Shown here one piece after another: positions 35,546-44,568 of a DNA stretch of 64,000 nucleotides (position 1 is the first letter of the stretch; each line of letters opens with the position of its first letter). Source of the DNA: Bizionia saleffrena (GTDB lineage: Bacteria > Bacteroidota > Bacteroidia > Flavobacteriales > Flavobacteriaceae); contig NZ_VSKM01000016.1 of assembly GCF_008086175.1 (NCBI RefSeq), forward strand, positions 1 through 64,000, read 5' to 3'. A program made the translations under genes and the position numbers. The notes below the pieces were generated by a model. The model was given only the letters and a program-made list of their open reading frames with translations. It was not told the origin of the DNA and did not search any database.

Positions 35546-36424
35546 ATGAGCTCATCGTTTGACAAATATCAAAAACGCCGTTTAATATCGTCTTATTTTT
35601 CTGTGGCATTAAGTATTGCTTTAGTCCTGTTTTTAGTGGGGCTTTTAGGACTTTTGGTCTTAAATGCTAAAAAAGTTGCCGACCATTTTAAGGAGCAAGT
35701 AACGGTTACTATTTACTTAAAAGACACCGCGAAAGATGTCGAAATTAAGCAGCTCGAAAAGAGTTTAGCAATGGCCGATTACGTGAAATCTACAAATTTT
35801 GTATCGAAAGAGCAAGCTGCCGAGTCTATGAAAGCGGAAAGTGGCGAAGATTTTATGGAGTTTTTAGGTATTAACCCCTTAAAAAACTCGATTGATGTGC
35901 ATTTAAAAGCCGATTTCGTTACCTCTGAAAAATTAGAGATTATTTCTAAAGAAGCACTCTCTAAAAGCTTTGTTGATGAAGTGAATTACGACAATGATTT
36001 AGTGAAATTAATGAACGATAACGTTAAAAAAATAAGTTTCTGGATTTTATTAATCAGTGGTATATTTACTTTAATAGCCGTATTATTAATAAACAGCTCG
36101 ATTCGTTTGGCAGTATATTCTAAACGATTCACTATTAAAACAATGCAAATGGTAGGTGCTACAAAACGTTTTATTCGTCTTCCGTTTATTTGGAGAAGTG
36201 TAAAACTAGGAATTATTGGCGCTCTCATTGCCTTGACAGGAATGGGGATTGTATTGTATTATATCGATAAAATGTTCCCAGAATTAGCCTTATTAAGCAA
36301 TCCTATTCTACTTATTGCGTTATTTGGTTTTGTGTTTGGATTAGGTATAGTAATCACTTGGATTTCTACGTTTTTCGCGACGCAACGTTTCTTAAACCTT
36401 AACACCGATAAGCTGTATTATTAG
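35546..36424 (+). CDS. ftsX: Cell division protein FtsX
   Basis: 292 aa. A short cytoplasmic N-terminus (FDKYQKRRLISSYFSVALS), the first membrane segment at about 20-42, an extracytoplasmic domain (about 50-165), and three C-terminal membrane segments. The permease signature MVGATKRFIRLPF is near 206. It works with the ATPase FtsE, not in this window, to control septal murein hydrolases. It heads the ftsX-DUF3098-uppP-truB set, although 338 nt separate it from the next gene. Confidence 0.93.
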   Translation: MSSSFDKYQKRRLISSYFSVALSIALVLFLVGLLGLLVLNAKKVADHFKEQVTVTIYLKDTAKDVEIKQLEKSLAMADYVKSTNFVSKEQAAESMKAESGEDFMEFLGINPLKNSIDVHLKADFVTSEKLEIISKEALSKSFVDEVNYDNDLVKLMNDNVKKISFWILLISGIFTLIAVLLINSSIRLAVYSKRFTIKTMQMVGATKRFIRLPFIWRSVKLGIIGALIALTGMGIVLYYIDKMFPELALLSNPILLIALFGFVFGLGIVITWISTFFATQRFLNLNTDKLYY

Positions 36425-36762
36425 TTTCAACAGCATTTTACGAGTGCCCCGAAATTAATTAAGAGGATGCGTTATTATATTTACGAGACACTAATAGAAA
36501 TCATTTTAATTATAACGTTACGCCCTCTTATTATTAATCTAAAAACGAAGACTTTTATAACGTGTAACATTTGTTCTTATAGGCGTAATTACCACAGCAT
36601 TTGCCTATATCTAAAAAAAGGAACAACAAGGAAAACATAAATTATACTGTAAAAAAACTATTCACTTTGCAGTAACCAAAAGTATTAGTTAATTTAGCAA
36701 CTCTAATTACAGTACGGTATTCTATTTATAGAAGATTGTAGTGTACAGCATTTTTGAATATT
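36425..36762. other. Intergenic stretch between ftsX and the DUF3098 gene
   Basis: No gene, clear terminator or promoter could be supported. The AT-rich part before 36763 probably holds the promoter of the DUF3098-uppP-truB run. Confidence 0.4.
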
Positions 36763-37020
36763 ATGGCAGAAAAATCAGTTAAAAACAACACGAAAGACTC
36801 TAAATTTATATTTGGAAAACGCAATTATAAATTTATGTTTATTGGTTTAATCGCCATTGCCGTAGGATTTATTTTGATGTCTGGCGGAGGAAGCGACGAC
36901 CCTAATGTATTTAATCCAGAGATCTTTAGTTTTCGACGTATTAGTTTAGCACCAACTTTAGTGCTAATTGGTTTTGGCATTCAGATTTATGCGATACTTT
37001 TAAATCCAAATAAAAAGTAA
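36763..37020 (+). CDS. DUF3098 membrane protein
   Basis: 85 aa from MAEKSVKNNTKDSKF; an ATG three codons earlier is possible. Two membrane segments: FMFIGLIAIAVGFILMSGGG and LAPTLVLIGFGIQIYAILL. NPEIFSFRRISLAP between them is the family signature. This small Bacteroidota-specific protein is regularly encoded between ftsX and uppP. The role is unknown; a link to cell-envelope synthesis is inferred from context. Confidence 0.88.
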   Translation: MAEKSVKNNTKDSKFIFGKRNYKFMFIGLIAIAVGFILMSGGGSDDPNVFNPEIFSFRRISLAPTLVLIGFGIQIYAILLNPNKK

Positions 37021-37052
37021 AAGCTCAACTTCACAATAAATACATATATTAA

Positions 37053-37847
37053 ATGGATATTTTCGACTCTATAATTTTAGGAATTATACAGGGGTTAACC
37101 GAGTTTTTACCTGTTTCTTCTAGCGGTCATTTAGAGCTTGGAAAAGCTATTCTTGGCGATCAATCTGTGCCAGAAGAAAGTTTACTTTTTACAGTAGTAT
37201 TACATTTTGCCACGGCCTTAAGTACCATCGTTATTTTTAGAAAAGATATTTTAAGTATTTTAAAAGGCGTTATAAAAATGGAGTGGAATGAAGATATGCA
37301 GTTCATTTCTAAAATCGCACTTTCCATGTTACCAGCTGTGTTTGTTGGCTTATTTTTTGAAAAAGAATTAGAATCCCTATTTGGCAGTAACATTTTATTA
37401 GTAGGTTCTATGCTAATAGTAACCGCTATATTATTATTTTTAGCAGACAAAGCAAAAGACACCGATAAAAAAGTAACCTTTAAGAATGCTTTTATAATTG
37501 GTATATCTCAAGCCATAGCGATGCTCCCTGGAATTTCACGTTCTGGAGCAACGATTTCAACCTCTGTATTATTAGGAAACGATAAAACTAAAGCTGCGCG
37601 TTTTTCTTTTTTAATGGTAACCCCATTAATATTTGGAAAAATAGCAAAAGATATTTTAAGCGGAGATCTCACGTATGAAGCTCAAAACTTCACATCATTA
37701 TCTCTTGGTTTTGTAGCTGCCTTTGTTTCAGGCTTATTTGCTTGTACATGGATGATTTCTTTAGTTAAGAAAAGCAAACTGTCGTATTTTGCTTATTACT
37801 GTGTTATTGTTGGTGTTATAGCCATTATTTATTCTTTATTAAATTAA
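37053..37847 (+). CDS. uppP: Undecaprenyl-diphosphate phosphatase
   Basis: 264 aa with about eight membrane segments. The two signature motifs are present: EFLPVSSSGHLELGK near 17-31 and PGISRSGATISTS near 158-170. It recycles the lipid carrier for peptidoglycan and polysaccharides by removing the terminal phosphate on the periplasmic side. It is one base from truB, so the two are translationally linked. It also supplies carrier for the WecA-like enzyme at 1.6-2.8 kb. Confidence 0.95.
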   Translation: MDIFDSIILGIIQGLTEFLPVSSSGHLELGKAILGDQSVPEESLLFTVVLHFATALSTIVIFRKDILSILKGVIKMEWNEDMQFISKIALSMLPAVFVGLFFEKELESLFGSNILLVGSMLIVTAILLFLADKAKDTDKKVTFKNAFIIGISQAIAMLPGISRSGATISTSVLLGNDKTKAARFSFLMVTPLIFGKIAKDILSGDLTYEAQNFTSLSLGFVAAFVSGLFACTWMISLVKKSKLSYFAYYCVIVGVIAIIYSLLN

Positions 37848-37848
37848 T

Positions 37849-38544
37849 ATGTTAACAGAAGAAGATTACAAGTCCGGACAAGTTTTATTAATAGCCAAGC
37901 CTTTACAATGGACCTCTTTTCAAGTGGTGAACAAGCTGCGTTGGGAAATCCGTCAAGCCTTTAACATTAAAAAGATAAAGGTTGGTCACGCCGGTACTTT
38001 AGATCCTCTAGCGAGTGGATTGTTAGTGATTTGCACCGGAAAAATGACCAAACAGATCGATACGTTTCAAGGACAGACTAAAGAGTACACCGGTACCATT
38101 ACGTTGGGCGGCACGACACCGTCTTTTGATTTGGAAACCGAAATTAATGAAACCTTTCCTACCCATCATATTACACCAGAATTAATACACGAAACTACAG
38201 CACCGTTTATTGGTGAAATCGATCAATTTCCTCCTATTTTTTCGGCTATTAAAAAAGAAGGTAAACGCTTATACGAATACGCTAGAGCCGGAGAAACTGT
38301 CGAAGTAAAATCGCGTAAAGTGACTATTGAAGCCTTCGAAATTACGGCTATAAACGGTAATGCCATAGACTTTAGAGTGGTCTGCAGCAAAGGTACTTAT
38401 ATTCGCTCTTTAGCAAACGATTTCGGTAAAGCGTTACAGTCTGGAGGACACCTTTCTGCTTTACGACGGACAAAAATTGGTGATTTCAAAGTGGATAATG
38501 CATTGTCTATAGACGATTTTATAGCGCAACTTCCTAAAGAATAA
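37849..38544 (+). CDS. truB: tRNA pseudouridine(55) synthase
   Basis: 231 aa. The catalytic Asp is in VGHAGTLDPLASGLLVICTG near 46-65. Further motifs are KEYTGTITLGGTTPSFDLE, FSAIKKEGKRLYEYARAGE and CSKGTYIRSLANDFG. It lacks the C-terminal PUA domain found in longer TruB proteins, as is common here. It modifies U55 in the T-loop of tRNA. It starts 1 nt after uppP. Confidence 0.95.
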   Translation: MLTEEDYKSGQVLLIAKPLQWTSFQVVNKLRWEIRQAFNIKKIKVGHAGTLDPLASGLLVICTGKMTKQIDTFQGQTKEYTGTITLGGTTPSFDLETEINETFPTHHITPELIHETTAPFIGEIDQFPPIFSAIKKEGKRLYEYARAGETVEVKSRKVTIEAFEITAINGNAIDFRVVCSKGTYIRSLANDFGKALQSGGHLSALRRTKIGDFKVDNALSIDDFIAQLPKE

Positions 38545-38622
38545 CAAACTCCTCACATCTTTTATAGCACATTTCACGTATATTATGTACTTACATACTA
38601 ATTCGGAGAACGACGTTTTAAA

Positions 38623-39339
38623 TTGAAATTCAACAATTCCCATAAGGCTTTAGCCATCACACTACTTATTGCTGGAAGCTTAGTGCTTTCGGTTATAAAT
38701 TTGAATATTATAAAATATCAGAAAACGGTTATCGAAACTCTAATCGATATTTCTATGGTCGAACCTATAGAAGAGATTATACCAGATATTGAAACTCAGA
38801 AAAAAGAAACAAACAAAGGATTTAATGACGCTGAAAAACCAAAACATTTTAGTCAAGCATATCAGCCTATTGCGCCTCCAAAAGATTACAAACGAAAACC
38901 CATAGAACGTAAAGAAGACACTCCTAAAAAACCCGAAACAGAACCAGAACAAAAAGGAACCTCTCACATTCAGCGTGACGAGTTAACGGCTTTTGAAAGT
39001 GTAAATGCCATTCTAAAAAAGCAAACCACAAAAAGCAGCCCGGAAAGCGGAACAAAAACCACAAATACCAATAGTACGGTTCGCTATTCCTTAGTAAATA
39101 GATCCGATGTGTATTTGCCGATTCCTATTTATTTATGTGAAGAAAAGGGGACTATTATCGTAAATATTACCGTTACAAAAAACGGACGAGTTAAGGAAAC
39201 CTCCATTAACTCGTCGTCTAATTCTAATAATAAATGTCTTGAAAATAGTGCTTTAGAATACGCCAAAAAAGCACAATTTAATAGGGGTGAAAGGACTGAT
39301 CAAATTGGCACAATAACTTTTACTTTTGAAGGTAAATAA
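38623..39339 (+). CDS. TonB-like energy-transducer family protein
   Basis: 238 aa. The start is TTG (MKFNNSHKALAITLLIAGSL); no in-frame ATG precedes it. One N-terminal membrane segment (about 9-28), then a Pro/Lys/Glu-rich periplasmic linker (about 50-120), then a C-terminal TonB-like fold (about 155-238) with CEEKGTIIVNITVTKNGRVK and TITFTFEGK. TonB proteins pass proton-motive energy to outer-membrane receptors such as the one at 46.6 kb, though no ExbBD is near. It is convergent with the thioredoxin-family gene, 5 nt apart. Confidence 0.75.
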   Translation: MKFNNSHKALAITLLIAGSLVLSVINLNIIKYQKTVIETLIDISMVEPIEEIIPDIETQKKETNKGFNDAEKPKHFSQAYQPIAPPKDYKRKPIERKEDTPKKPETEPEQKGTSHIQRDELTAFESVNAILKKQTTKSSPESGTKTTNTNSTVRYSLVNRSDVYLPIPIYLCEEKGTIIVNITVTKNGRVKETSINSSSNSNNKCLENSALEYAKKAQFNRGERTDQIGTITFTFEGK

Positions 39340-39344
39340 GCATG

Positions 39345-39962
39345 TTATTGCATTAAGGCCGCAAGCTCTGCAATTGTAGACTGCCCTTTATCTTTATTAT
39401 ACCACCCTTGCAAATCTTCTTTAAGTTCTGCGGTTATTTCGCCGTGTTTTTCTTTATAATCGGTCACTAACTGTATCGCGCCTATAGGTCTTGGTCCGAA
39501 GGTGTTTTTTACGCGTAGTGTTTCTGTATCTACCATAACTAATTTCGGAATAGATTTTCCACCATGTGTTAAAAAGTGATCCATTAATTCTTCGTTTTGA
39601 TCACGTAGCACAACTTTAAACTCTATAGTATCGTTAAGCTCGGCCACTTTATTCATTACCGGTAATAAATGCGCAGCGTCTCCACACCAACTTTCGGTAA
39701 GTACAATCCACGTTTGTTTTGAGCTCAAATTTTTAATTTGAGTTGATATAGGCTCACTAATCTTTAACGTTTTATCCCAACGTTTCATACGCTTGTCGTT
39801 TAACATTGTATAATTCGCCATTTCTTCATTTTGTAATTCTCCTGTAGAAGCCTTATCACTCACCAATTGTGCTACTAACTCTCTGTACTTAGTATACGAC
39901 ATCGCGCGCTTTAAACTCTCATTAATTATAGTCGAAATAGCGGCATCTTTTAAAGTTTTCAT
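39345..39962 (-). CDS. Thioredoxin-fold protein with a single active-site Cys
   Basis: 205 aa from MKTLKDAAISTIINESLKRA; a further ATG seven codons upstream is less likely. The N-terminal helical region (about 1-85) is followed by a thioredoxin fold with WIVLTESWCGDAAHLLPVMN and SIPKLVMVD (cis-Pro). The active site reads WCGDA, so the second Cys of CxxC is missing. It is a cytoplasmic protein of a Bacteroidota family of unknown redox role. It may act through glutathione-like mixed disulfides, or not be redox active at all. Confidence 0.85.
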   Translation of the reverse strand: MKTLKDAAISTIINESLKRAMSYTKYRELVAQLVSDKASTGELQNEEMANYTMLNDKRMKRWDKTLKISEPISTQIKNLSSKQTWIVLTESWCGDAAHLLPVMNKVAELNDTIEFKVVLRDQNEELMDHFLTHGGKSIPKLVMVDTETLRVKNTFGPRPIGAIQLVTDYKEKHGEITAELKEDLQGWYNKDKGQSTIAELAALMQ

Positions 39963-40164
39963 ACTGTTGTTTTTTATACCCACAAAAATACCAAATTACC
40001 AACTTCCAAAAGGTGATAAATGTTACCATTGTAAAATAGTTTCAGAATGTTATTTTCGTCGTTTTAAAAAAAATAGCGCTCTGAAATTATAGCTGAGGAA
40101 TAGTTCCTATATTTACCTAAACCACTTATAAAACAGTAGTTGTAATCACTCTTAATTTTCTATT

Positions 40165-40728
40165 ATGACAAAACACAGATGCGATTGGTGCACTGGCGAC
40201 GCCCTTTACGAAGCGTACCACGATACAGAATGGGGAAAACCAGTGTACGACGATGCTACTATGTTCGAGTTTTTAATTCTAGAAACTTTTCAAGCGGGAT
40301 TAAGTTGGGTTACTATTTTGCGCAAACGTGAAAATTTTAGAGCCGCTTTTGATCTCTTTGATTATAAAAAAATAGCGGAATACAATCCACAAAAAATAGA
40401 GGCTTTACTAGAAAATAATGGTATTGTGAGAAATAAACTAAAAGTTAAAGCGACCGTTACTAATGCCCAGGCTTTTATGCAAGTTCAAAAAGAGTTTGGA
40501 AGTTTTAGCGACTATATTTGGGGGTTTGTAAATAATAAACCCTTAAAAAATACCGTTAACAATTACAAAGAAGCTCCTGCAAACACACCTATTAGTGATG
40601 CACTAAGTAAAGATTTAAAAAAACGAGGGTTTAAGTTTGTCGGGAGCACCGTTATTTACGCCCATATGCAAGCCACAGGAATGGTAAATGACCACGAAGT
40701 GAACTGTTTTAGATATAACGAAGTCTAA
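40165..40728 (+). CDS. tag: DNA-3-methyladenine glycosylase I
   Basis: 187 aa. It removes 3-methyladenine from DNA. The N-terminal HRCDWCTGDALYEAYHDTEWG contains zinc ligands and the base-binding residues; the second Cys/His pair is HEVNCF near the C-terminus. FEFLILETFQAGLSWVTILRKRE is the catalytic-pocket helix with the conserved Glu. The length is normal. It is monocistronic, with the mazF remnant downstream. Confidence 0.95.
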   Translation: MTKHRCDWCTGDALYEAYHDTEWGKPVYDDATMFEFLILETFQAGLSWVTILRKRENFRAAFDLFDYKKIAEYNPQKIEALLENNGIVRNKLKVKATVTNAQAFMQVQKEFGSFSDYIWGFVNNKPLKNTVNNYKEAPANTPISDALSKDLKKRGFKFVGSTVIYAHMQATGMVNDHEVNCFRYNEV

Positions 40729-40907
40729 CACACTTACCAAACCAATTAATATAATTCGAAAAAACGGGTGATTCCTGAGTTTAATTTTTACTTAAGAAAA
40801 AGTATCCTAATATATAGCAGTGCATCTCAACGACCTTTCATCGAAAGGCGAAACAATGTAATTCTAATATACGATGATTTGCATACAGCATCTGTACATT
40901 TAAAAGA

Positions 40908-41276
40908 ATGGAATTAAAACGCTATTTCATTGTACTCATAAATCTTGACCCAACAATTGAATTGAATTCAGAAAAACGCGCTCTTCCGTAATAGTATCGC
41001 CGAATGAAATTAATAAGTTCTTGAAAACAATTGTGATGACTACTAACTAAAAAAAATACCCTCTAAAATTGAAGTCAGCCACAATAAAAAAAAGGTATGA
41101 TTACAATGGACAAAATTAGGACAATTGATAAATCGCGAATAATAAAAGCTTTTGATCCCTTATCGAAATCTGAAATACAAAAATGTAACGATATTATTCT
41201 AGAAACTTTAGTTGATTACAATTGTAATGGACACAAAATGGCGATAAGCATTGGAGCTAAAACCTCTCTTAATTAG
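40908..41276 (+). pseudogene. Decayed MazF/PemK-type toxin gene
   Basis: The pieces, in three frames, line up with the whole family. Frame of 40908: MELKRYFIVLINLDPTIELN (LxNLDPTIG motif) then stop. Frame of 40988: VIVSPNEINKFLKTIV and MTTN, then stop, then KKYP. Next frame: SKIEVSHNKKK. Frame of 41097: MITMDKIRTIDKSRIIKAF, then the PLSKSEIQKCNDIILETL helix. So the gene has at least three frameshifts plus an in-frame stop. MazF toxins are ribonucleases of toxin-antitoxin pairs. No antitoxin remnant was recognised in 40729-40907. A 59-aa frame at 41097-41276 is open but is only the toxin tail. Confidence 0.8.
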
Positions 41277-41287
41277 CTCTAAAAAAC

Positions 41288-41911
41288 CTACAAATAAGTT
41301 AAAAAAAGATCTCTAGGAATCTCTCTTGCCCCTAACCGCTCCATGTGATTAGTAAAGACTTGACAATCGATTAATTTATAATTGGTATTTTGAATAAAGC
41401 TAATAAAGGCCGCTTTACTAGCATTACTTTGTTTAGCGAACATACTTTCACCACAAAACACCCCGTTCCCTAAATCTACACCATACAAGCCGCCAACTAA
41501 TGTTTCGCCGTTATACACTTCTACCGATTTAGCATAGCCCATTTTATGAAGCTCTACGTACGCTTCAATCATACCGTTAGTAATCCACGTGCCCTCTTGC
41601 CCGGCTCTTTTAGCCAAAGCACATTCTGTAATTACCGTTCTAAAATCTTTATTTACGGTAACCTTAAGGTCGCAATTACGCAGAAACTGCTTCATACTTT
41701 TAGACACTTTTAATTCCGATGGATACAATACAAACCTAGGATCTGGCGACCACCACAAGACCGGCTGATCGTCTTCAAACCAAGGAAAAAGACCTTTTTG
41801 GTAAGCGTCTAGCAAGCGATTGGTTGTTAATTCCAGACTAAAAGCCAATAAGCCATCTTCATTGGCAAGAGAGACGTCGGGAAAACTGTCGTTAGGTTCT
41901 AAAAAATACAT
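41288..41911 (-). CDS. aat: Leucyl/phenylalanyl-tRNA--protein transferase
   Basis: 207 aa. It transfers Leu or Phe from tRNA to N-terminal Lys or Arg of proteins, marking them for ClpS/ClpAP. Motifs: GLFPWFEDDQPVLWWSPDPR (about 40-59), GLYGVDLGNGVFCGESMFA, and the C-terminal DCQVFTNHMERLGAREIPR. The length is slightly shorter than in Proteobacteria but complete. It probably belongs to the same minus-strand direction as the DUF3127 and flavin reductase genes, but a terminator at 41933-41964 separates it. Confidence 0.94.
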   Translation of the reverse strand: MYFLEPNDSFPDVSLANEDGLLAFSLELTTNRLLDAYQKGLFPWFEDDQPVLWWSPDPRFVLYPSELKVSKSMKQFLRNCDLKVTVNKDFRTVITECALAKRAGQEGTWITNGMIEAYVELHKMGYAKSVEVYNGETLVGGLYGVDLGNGVFCGESMFAKQSNASKAAFISFIQNTNYKLIDCQVFTNHMERLGAREIPRDLFLTYL

Positions 41912-41932
41912 AGTTGTTTAGTTTAAACAAAA

Positions 41933-41964
41933 AAAACCTCAGCGATAGACATCATTGAGGTTTT
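41933..41964 (-). terminator. Intrinsic terminator after the DUF3127 gene
   Basis: On the minus strand AAAACCTCA...TGAGGTTTT is followed by a run of T, with an inner GAT/ATC pairing. It is 23 nt after the stop codon. Confidence 0.85.
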
Positions 41965-41986
41965 AATATTCTTTTCTAAATAAAAT

Positions 41987-42361
41987 TTAGAATGGTAAAT
42001 CGTCGTGATCTTCTTCGTTTAAGTTTTTCGCTGGTTCGAAAGCTTGTGCTGGTGGCACTTCTGGTGCTCCTGCTGGTGCAGCACCTTGAGAAGCTTCAAT
42101 TCTCCAACCTTGTACTGAGTTAAAGTATTTTGTTTCTCCTTGTGGATTAACCCACTCTCTACCACGTAAATTAATATTCACTTTTACATCTTGACCTACT
42201 TGGTAGTTGTTTAATAAATCACATTTATCTTGAACAAACTCAACTAAAATATGTTGTGGATATTGCTCCTCAGTTGTTACAACTAACTCTCTCTTTCTAA
42301 ACCCATTACTTCCAAAAGTTTGCGTTTCTCCTACTAATTTTACTTTTCCTTGTACTTCCAT
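41987..42361 (-). CDS. DUF3127 protein with SSB-like acidic C-terminal tip
   Basis: 124 aa. The first 90 residues look like one OB-fold: MEVQGKVKLVGETQTFGSNG, RKRELVVTTEEQYPQHI, VGQDVKVNINLRGREWV and YFNSVQGWRIE. A Pro/Ala-rich linker follows. The last residues NEEDHDDLPF closely resemble the DDIPF tip that single-stranded DNA-binding proteins use to recruit partners. The family is annotated DUF3127 and is common in Bacteroidota. A role in single-stranded nucleic acid binding is inference from the fold pattern and the tail. Confidence 0.85.
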   Translation of the reverse strand: MEVQGKVKLVGETQTFGSNGFRKRELVVTTEEQYPQHILVEFVQDKCDLLNNYQVGQDVKVNINLRGREWVNPQGETKYFNSVQGWRIEASQGAAPAGAPEVPPAQAFEPAKNLNEEDHDDLPF

Positions 42362-42408
42362 TACTCTATATAATTATTTAAATATTCGTCTCATTTATCT
42401 TTGCTTTT

Positions 42409-43263
42409 TTACGCTAATAGCACGCAAAAAGCATGTTCCACATTACCTTCATTTAAAAACACTTGTGCTTTTTTGTGCTTTTCCTCTAAAGTTAATGTGC
42501 TTATATTATGCGCTTTAACAAAGGCTTCAATTATGTGTTGCGGTGGCAATGCTTCCACATTTCCTAGCATTCCTAAATCGTTTCCTGTTAATATACGACT
42601 TCCTTTAATACTTTCTGGCAAACCATCAACACCAATTCCTAAGGAAAATAATGGTTTCGGAATTTCGAAAAATCCTGTTTTCGATCGGCTGTAATAACTA
42701 CCTCCTGCTCTAGATACTAAATCTAATTTATTTTGGTCTATGCCTCCTTCTTCATTTAACACAGCGTCATCAATATGCATTTTAACCACTTCACAAATCA
42801 CTAAATTTCCTGCTCCGCCTTCTATTCCTAATTTAATAATCTCTTTTACCTTGCACTCCATTTGTACTGGAGATTCGGCCACACGAAAGGGCTTTACCAG
42901 ATCACTTTTTAACATTGTTAATCCCGCTTTTTCAAACTCGTTAACCCCTTCAGCATATTCTGTACTACTTAACGAAGCTTGGTGTACCAAATTATAATTT
43001 ACCACATTAATAACCACTTCTTTAGTTAATTCTACATTCTCCAAAGTGTGTTTTGTAGTGTTTCCTCTTACGCGTCGTGCGGGAGAAAAAATTAAAATTG
43101 GCGGATTGGCGCTAAACACATTAAAAAAACTAAATGGCGATAAATTTGGATTCCCGTTGTCGTCTATCGTACTTGCAAAGGCAATTGGGCGAGGCGCAAC
43201 GGCACTTAACAAATAACTATGTAACTTAGGGGTTTCCAATTCTTTAGGTTCGAAAGAAATCAT
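42409..43263 (-). CDS. Flavin reductase family protein
   Basis: 284 aa. The FMN-binding split-barrel is at the N-terminus: LLSAVAPRPIAFASTIDDNG, LSPFSFFNVFSANPPILIFS and KHTLENVELTKEVVINVVN. Such proteins reduce or bind FMN and supply it to monooxygenases. The 90-residue C-terminal extension after YYSRSKTGFFEIPKP is usual in the flavobacterial branch. It is divergent from the histidine kinase at 43392. The physiological partner is unknown. Confidence 0.88.
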   Translation of the reverse strand: MISFEPKELETPKLHSYLLSAVAPRPIAFASTIDDNGNPNLSPFSFFNVFSANPPILIFSPARRVRGNTTKHTLENVELTKEVVINVVNYNLVHQASLSSTEYAEGVNEFEKAGLTMLKSDLVKPFRVAESPVQMECKVKEIIKLGIEGGAGNLVICEVVKMHIDDAVLNEEGGIDQNKLDLVSRAGGSYYSRSKTGFFEIPKPLFSLGIGVDGLPESIKGSRILTGNDLGMLGNVEALPPQHIIEAFVKAHNISTLTLEEKHKKAQVFLNEGNVEHAFCVLLA

Positions 43264-43391
43264 TTTTAAGTATTATTTTTGACAAATGTAACCATTATTG
43301 AAACCAACTAAAAATGATTTAAGAACTAGCTGCACAATATTATTAACACATTAACTTTATATACTTTTAAGTATCTTAACACGAAAAACGA

Positions 43392-44558
43392 ATGTTTTAC
43401 ACAAAGCACAGACAGTTAATTCGTTGGGGAATTATATTAATGTCCTTTATTATCATAACACTTATTCTTTGGAATACCTATGTGTTTTTTCAAGAGTTTA
43501 AAGAAGAAGAAGCGCAAAAAATGAATGTTTGGGCCACCGCACAAATTGAATTTCAGAAAAGCGCATTGGACGAGGACATTAACCCTGTCATTGACTTAGT
43601 TATTACTTCGGAAAACACAAACCCTATGTTTGTAGTGACAAGCGATGGCAAACTGAGTGTAAATAATTTAAAAAAAAGAACGATTAATTCTGAAGAAGAT
43701 CTCGACACTTTAATCAATGAATTTAAAAATCAGAACCCGCCAATAGATTTAGAATACACAGATCCTAAGACCAAAGAAAAAATAGATTTAGGAAAATTAT
43801 ACTATGGCGATTCTGAAATATTAAGTAAACTAAAATACTATCCGCTCGCGTTATTACTCATTATTGTTCTTTTTGGTACCGTCGTCTATTTGTTTTATAG
43901 CAGTACCAAAAATGCCGCTCAAAACAAATTATGGACAGGAATGGCAAAAGAAACGGCGCATCAAATAGGGACCCCTTTATCGTCTTTAATTGGGTGGACT
44001 GAAATTTTAAAAATTGAAAATGTAAATCCGGAATACATTATAGAAATTGAAAAAGACATTAGCCGATTGCAAACCATTACCGAGCGTTTTAGTAAAATAG
44101 GATCGCTACCAGCACTAAAACAATGTGATATTATTAAGGAAACGCAAGCTACTTACGACTATCTTAAAACGCGCTCTTCTAAACTTATTAACTTCTCGCT
44201 TCACGTTCCAGAAACACCCGTTTTTGTACTATTAAACGCACAATTATATAGTTGGACGCTAGAAAACTTGGTTAAAAATGCTATCGATGCTATGCGTGGA
44301 AAAGGCGATTTAACCGTTATTGTAGAAGCTAACGAAACGACAGTAAAAATTAAAGTTATAGATATTGGAAAAGGGCTAGCTAAAAGCGAATTTAATACTA
44401 TTTTTGACCCCGGTTACACTAGTAAAAAAAGAGGTTGGGGATTAGGACTCTCTTTAGCAAAACGTATTATTGAAGATTTCCATAACGGAAAAATAAAAGT
44501 AAAACACTCTGAAATAGGTAAAGGAACCACAATGCAAATAACATTAAAGTCGTTATAA
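43392..44558 (+). CDS. Membrane sensor histidine kinase
   Basis: 388 aa. Two membrane segments (about 12-33 and 150-170) flank a 115-residue periplasmic sensor region. The dimerisation helix carries WTGMAKETAHQIGTPLSSLI with His190. The catalytic domain has LVKNAIDAMRG (N box), VIDIGKGL (G1; D-I-G instead of D-N-G) and KRGWGLGLSLAKRII (G2). No response regulator is adjacent, so it is an orphan kinase. The next gene, 10 nt on, is a small zinc-ribbon-like membrane protein that may be a partner. Confidence 0.9.
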   Translation: MFYTKHRQLIRWGIILMSFIIITLILWNTYVFFQEFKEEEAQKMNVWATAQIEFQKSALDEDINPVIDLVITSENTNPMFVVTSDGKLSVNNLKKRTINSEEDLDTLINEFKNQNPPIDLEYTDPKTKEKIDLGKLYYGDSEILSKLKYYPLALLLIIVLFGTVVYLFYSSTKNAAQNKLWTGMAKETAHQIGTPLSSLIGWTEILKIENVNPEYIIEIEKDISRLQTITERFSKIGSLPALKQCDIIKETQATYDYLKTRSSKLINFSLHVPETPVFVLLNAQLYSWTLENLVKNAIDAMRGKGDLTVIVEANETTVKIKVIDIGKGLAKSEFNTIFDPGYTSKKRGWGLGLSLAKRIIEDFHNGKIKVKHSEIGKGTTMQITLKSL

Positions 44559-44568
44559 TATTATCATT

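Noticed and set aside
41097-41276. Independent 59-aa gene
   Set aside because: The sequence is the tail of MazF and belongs to the decayed toxin gene.
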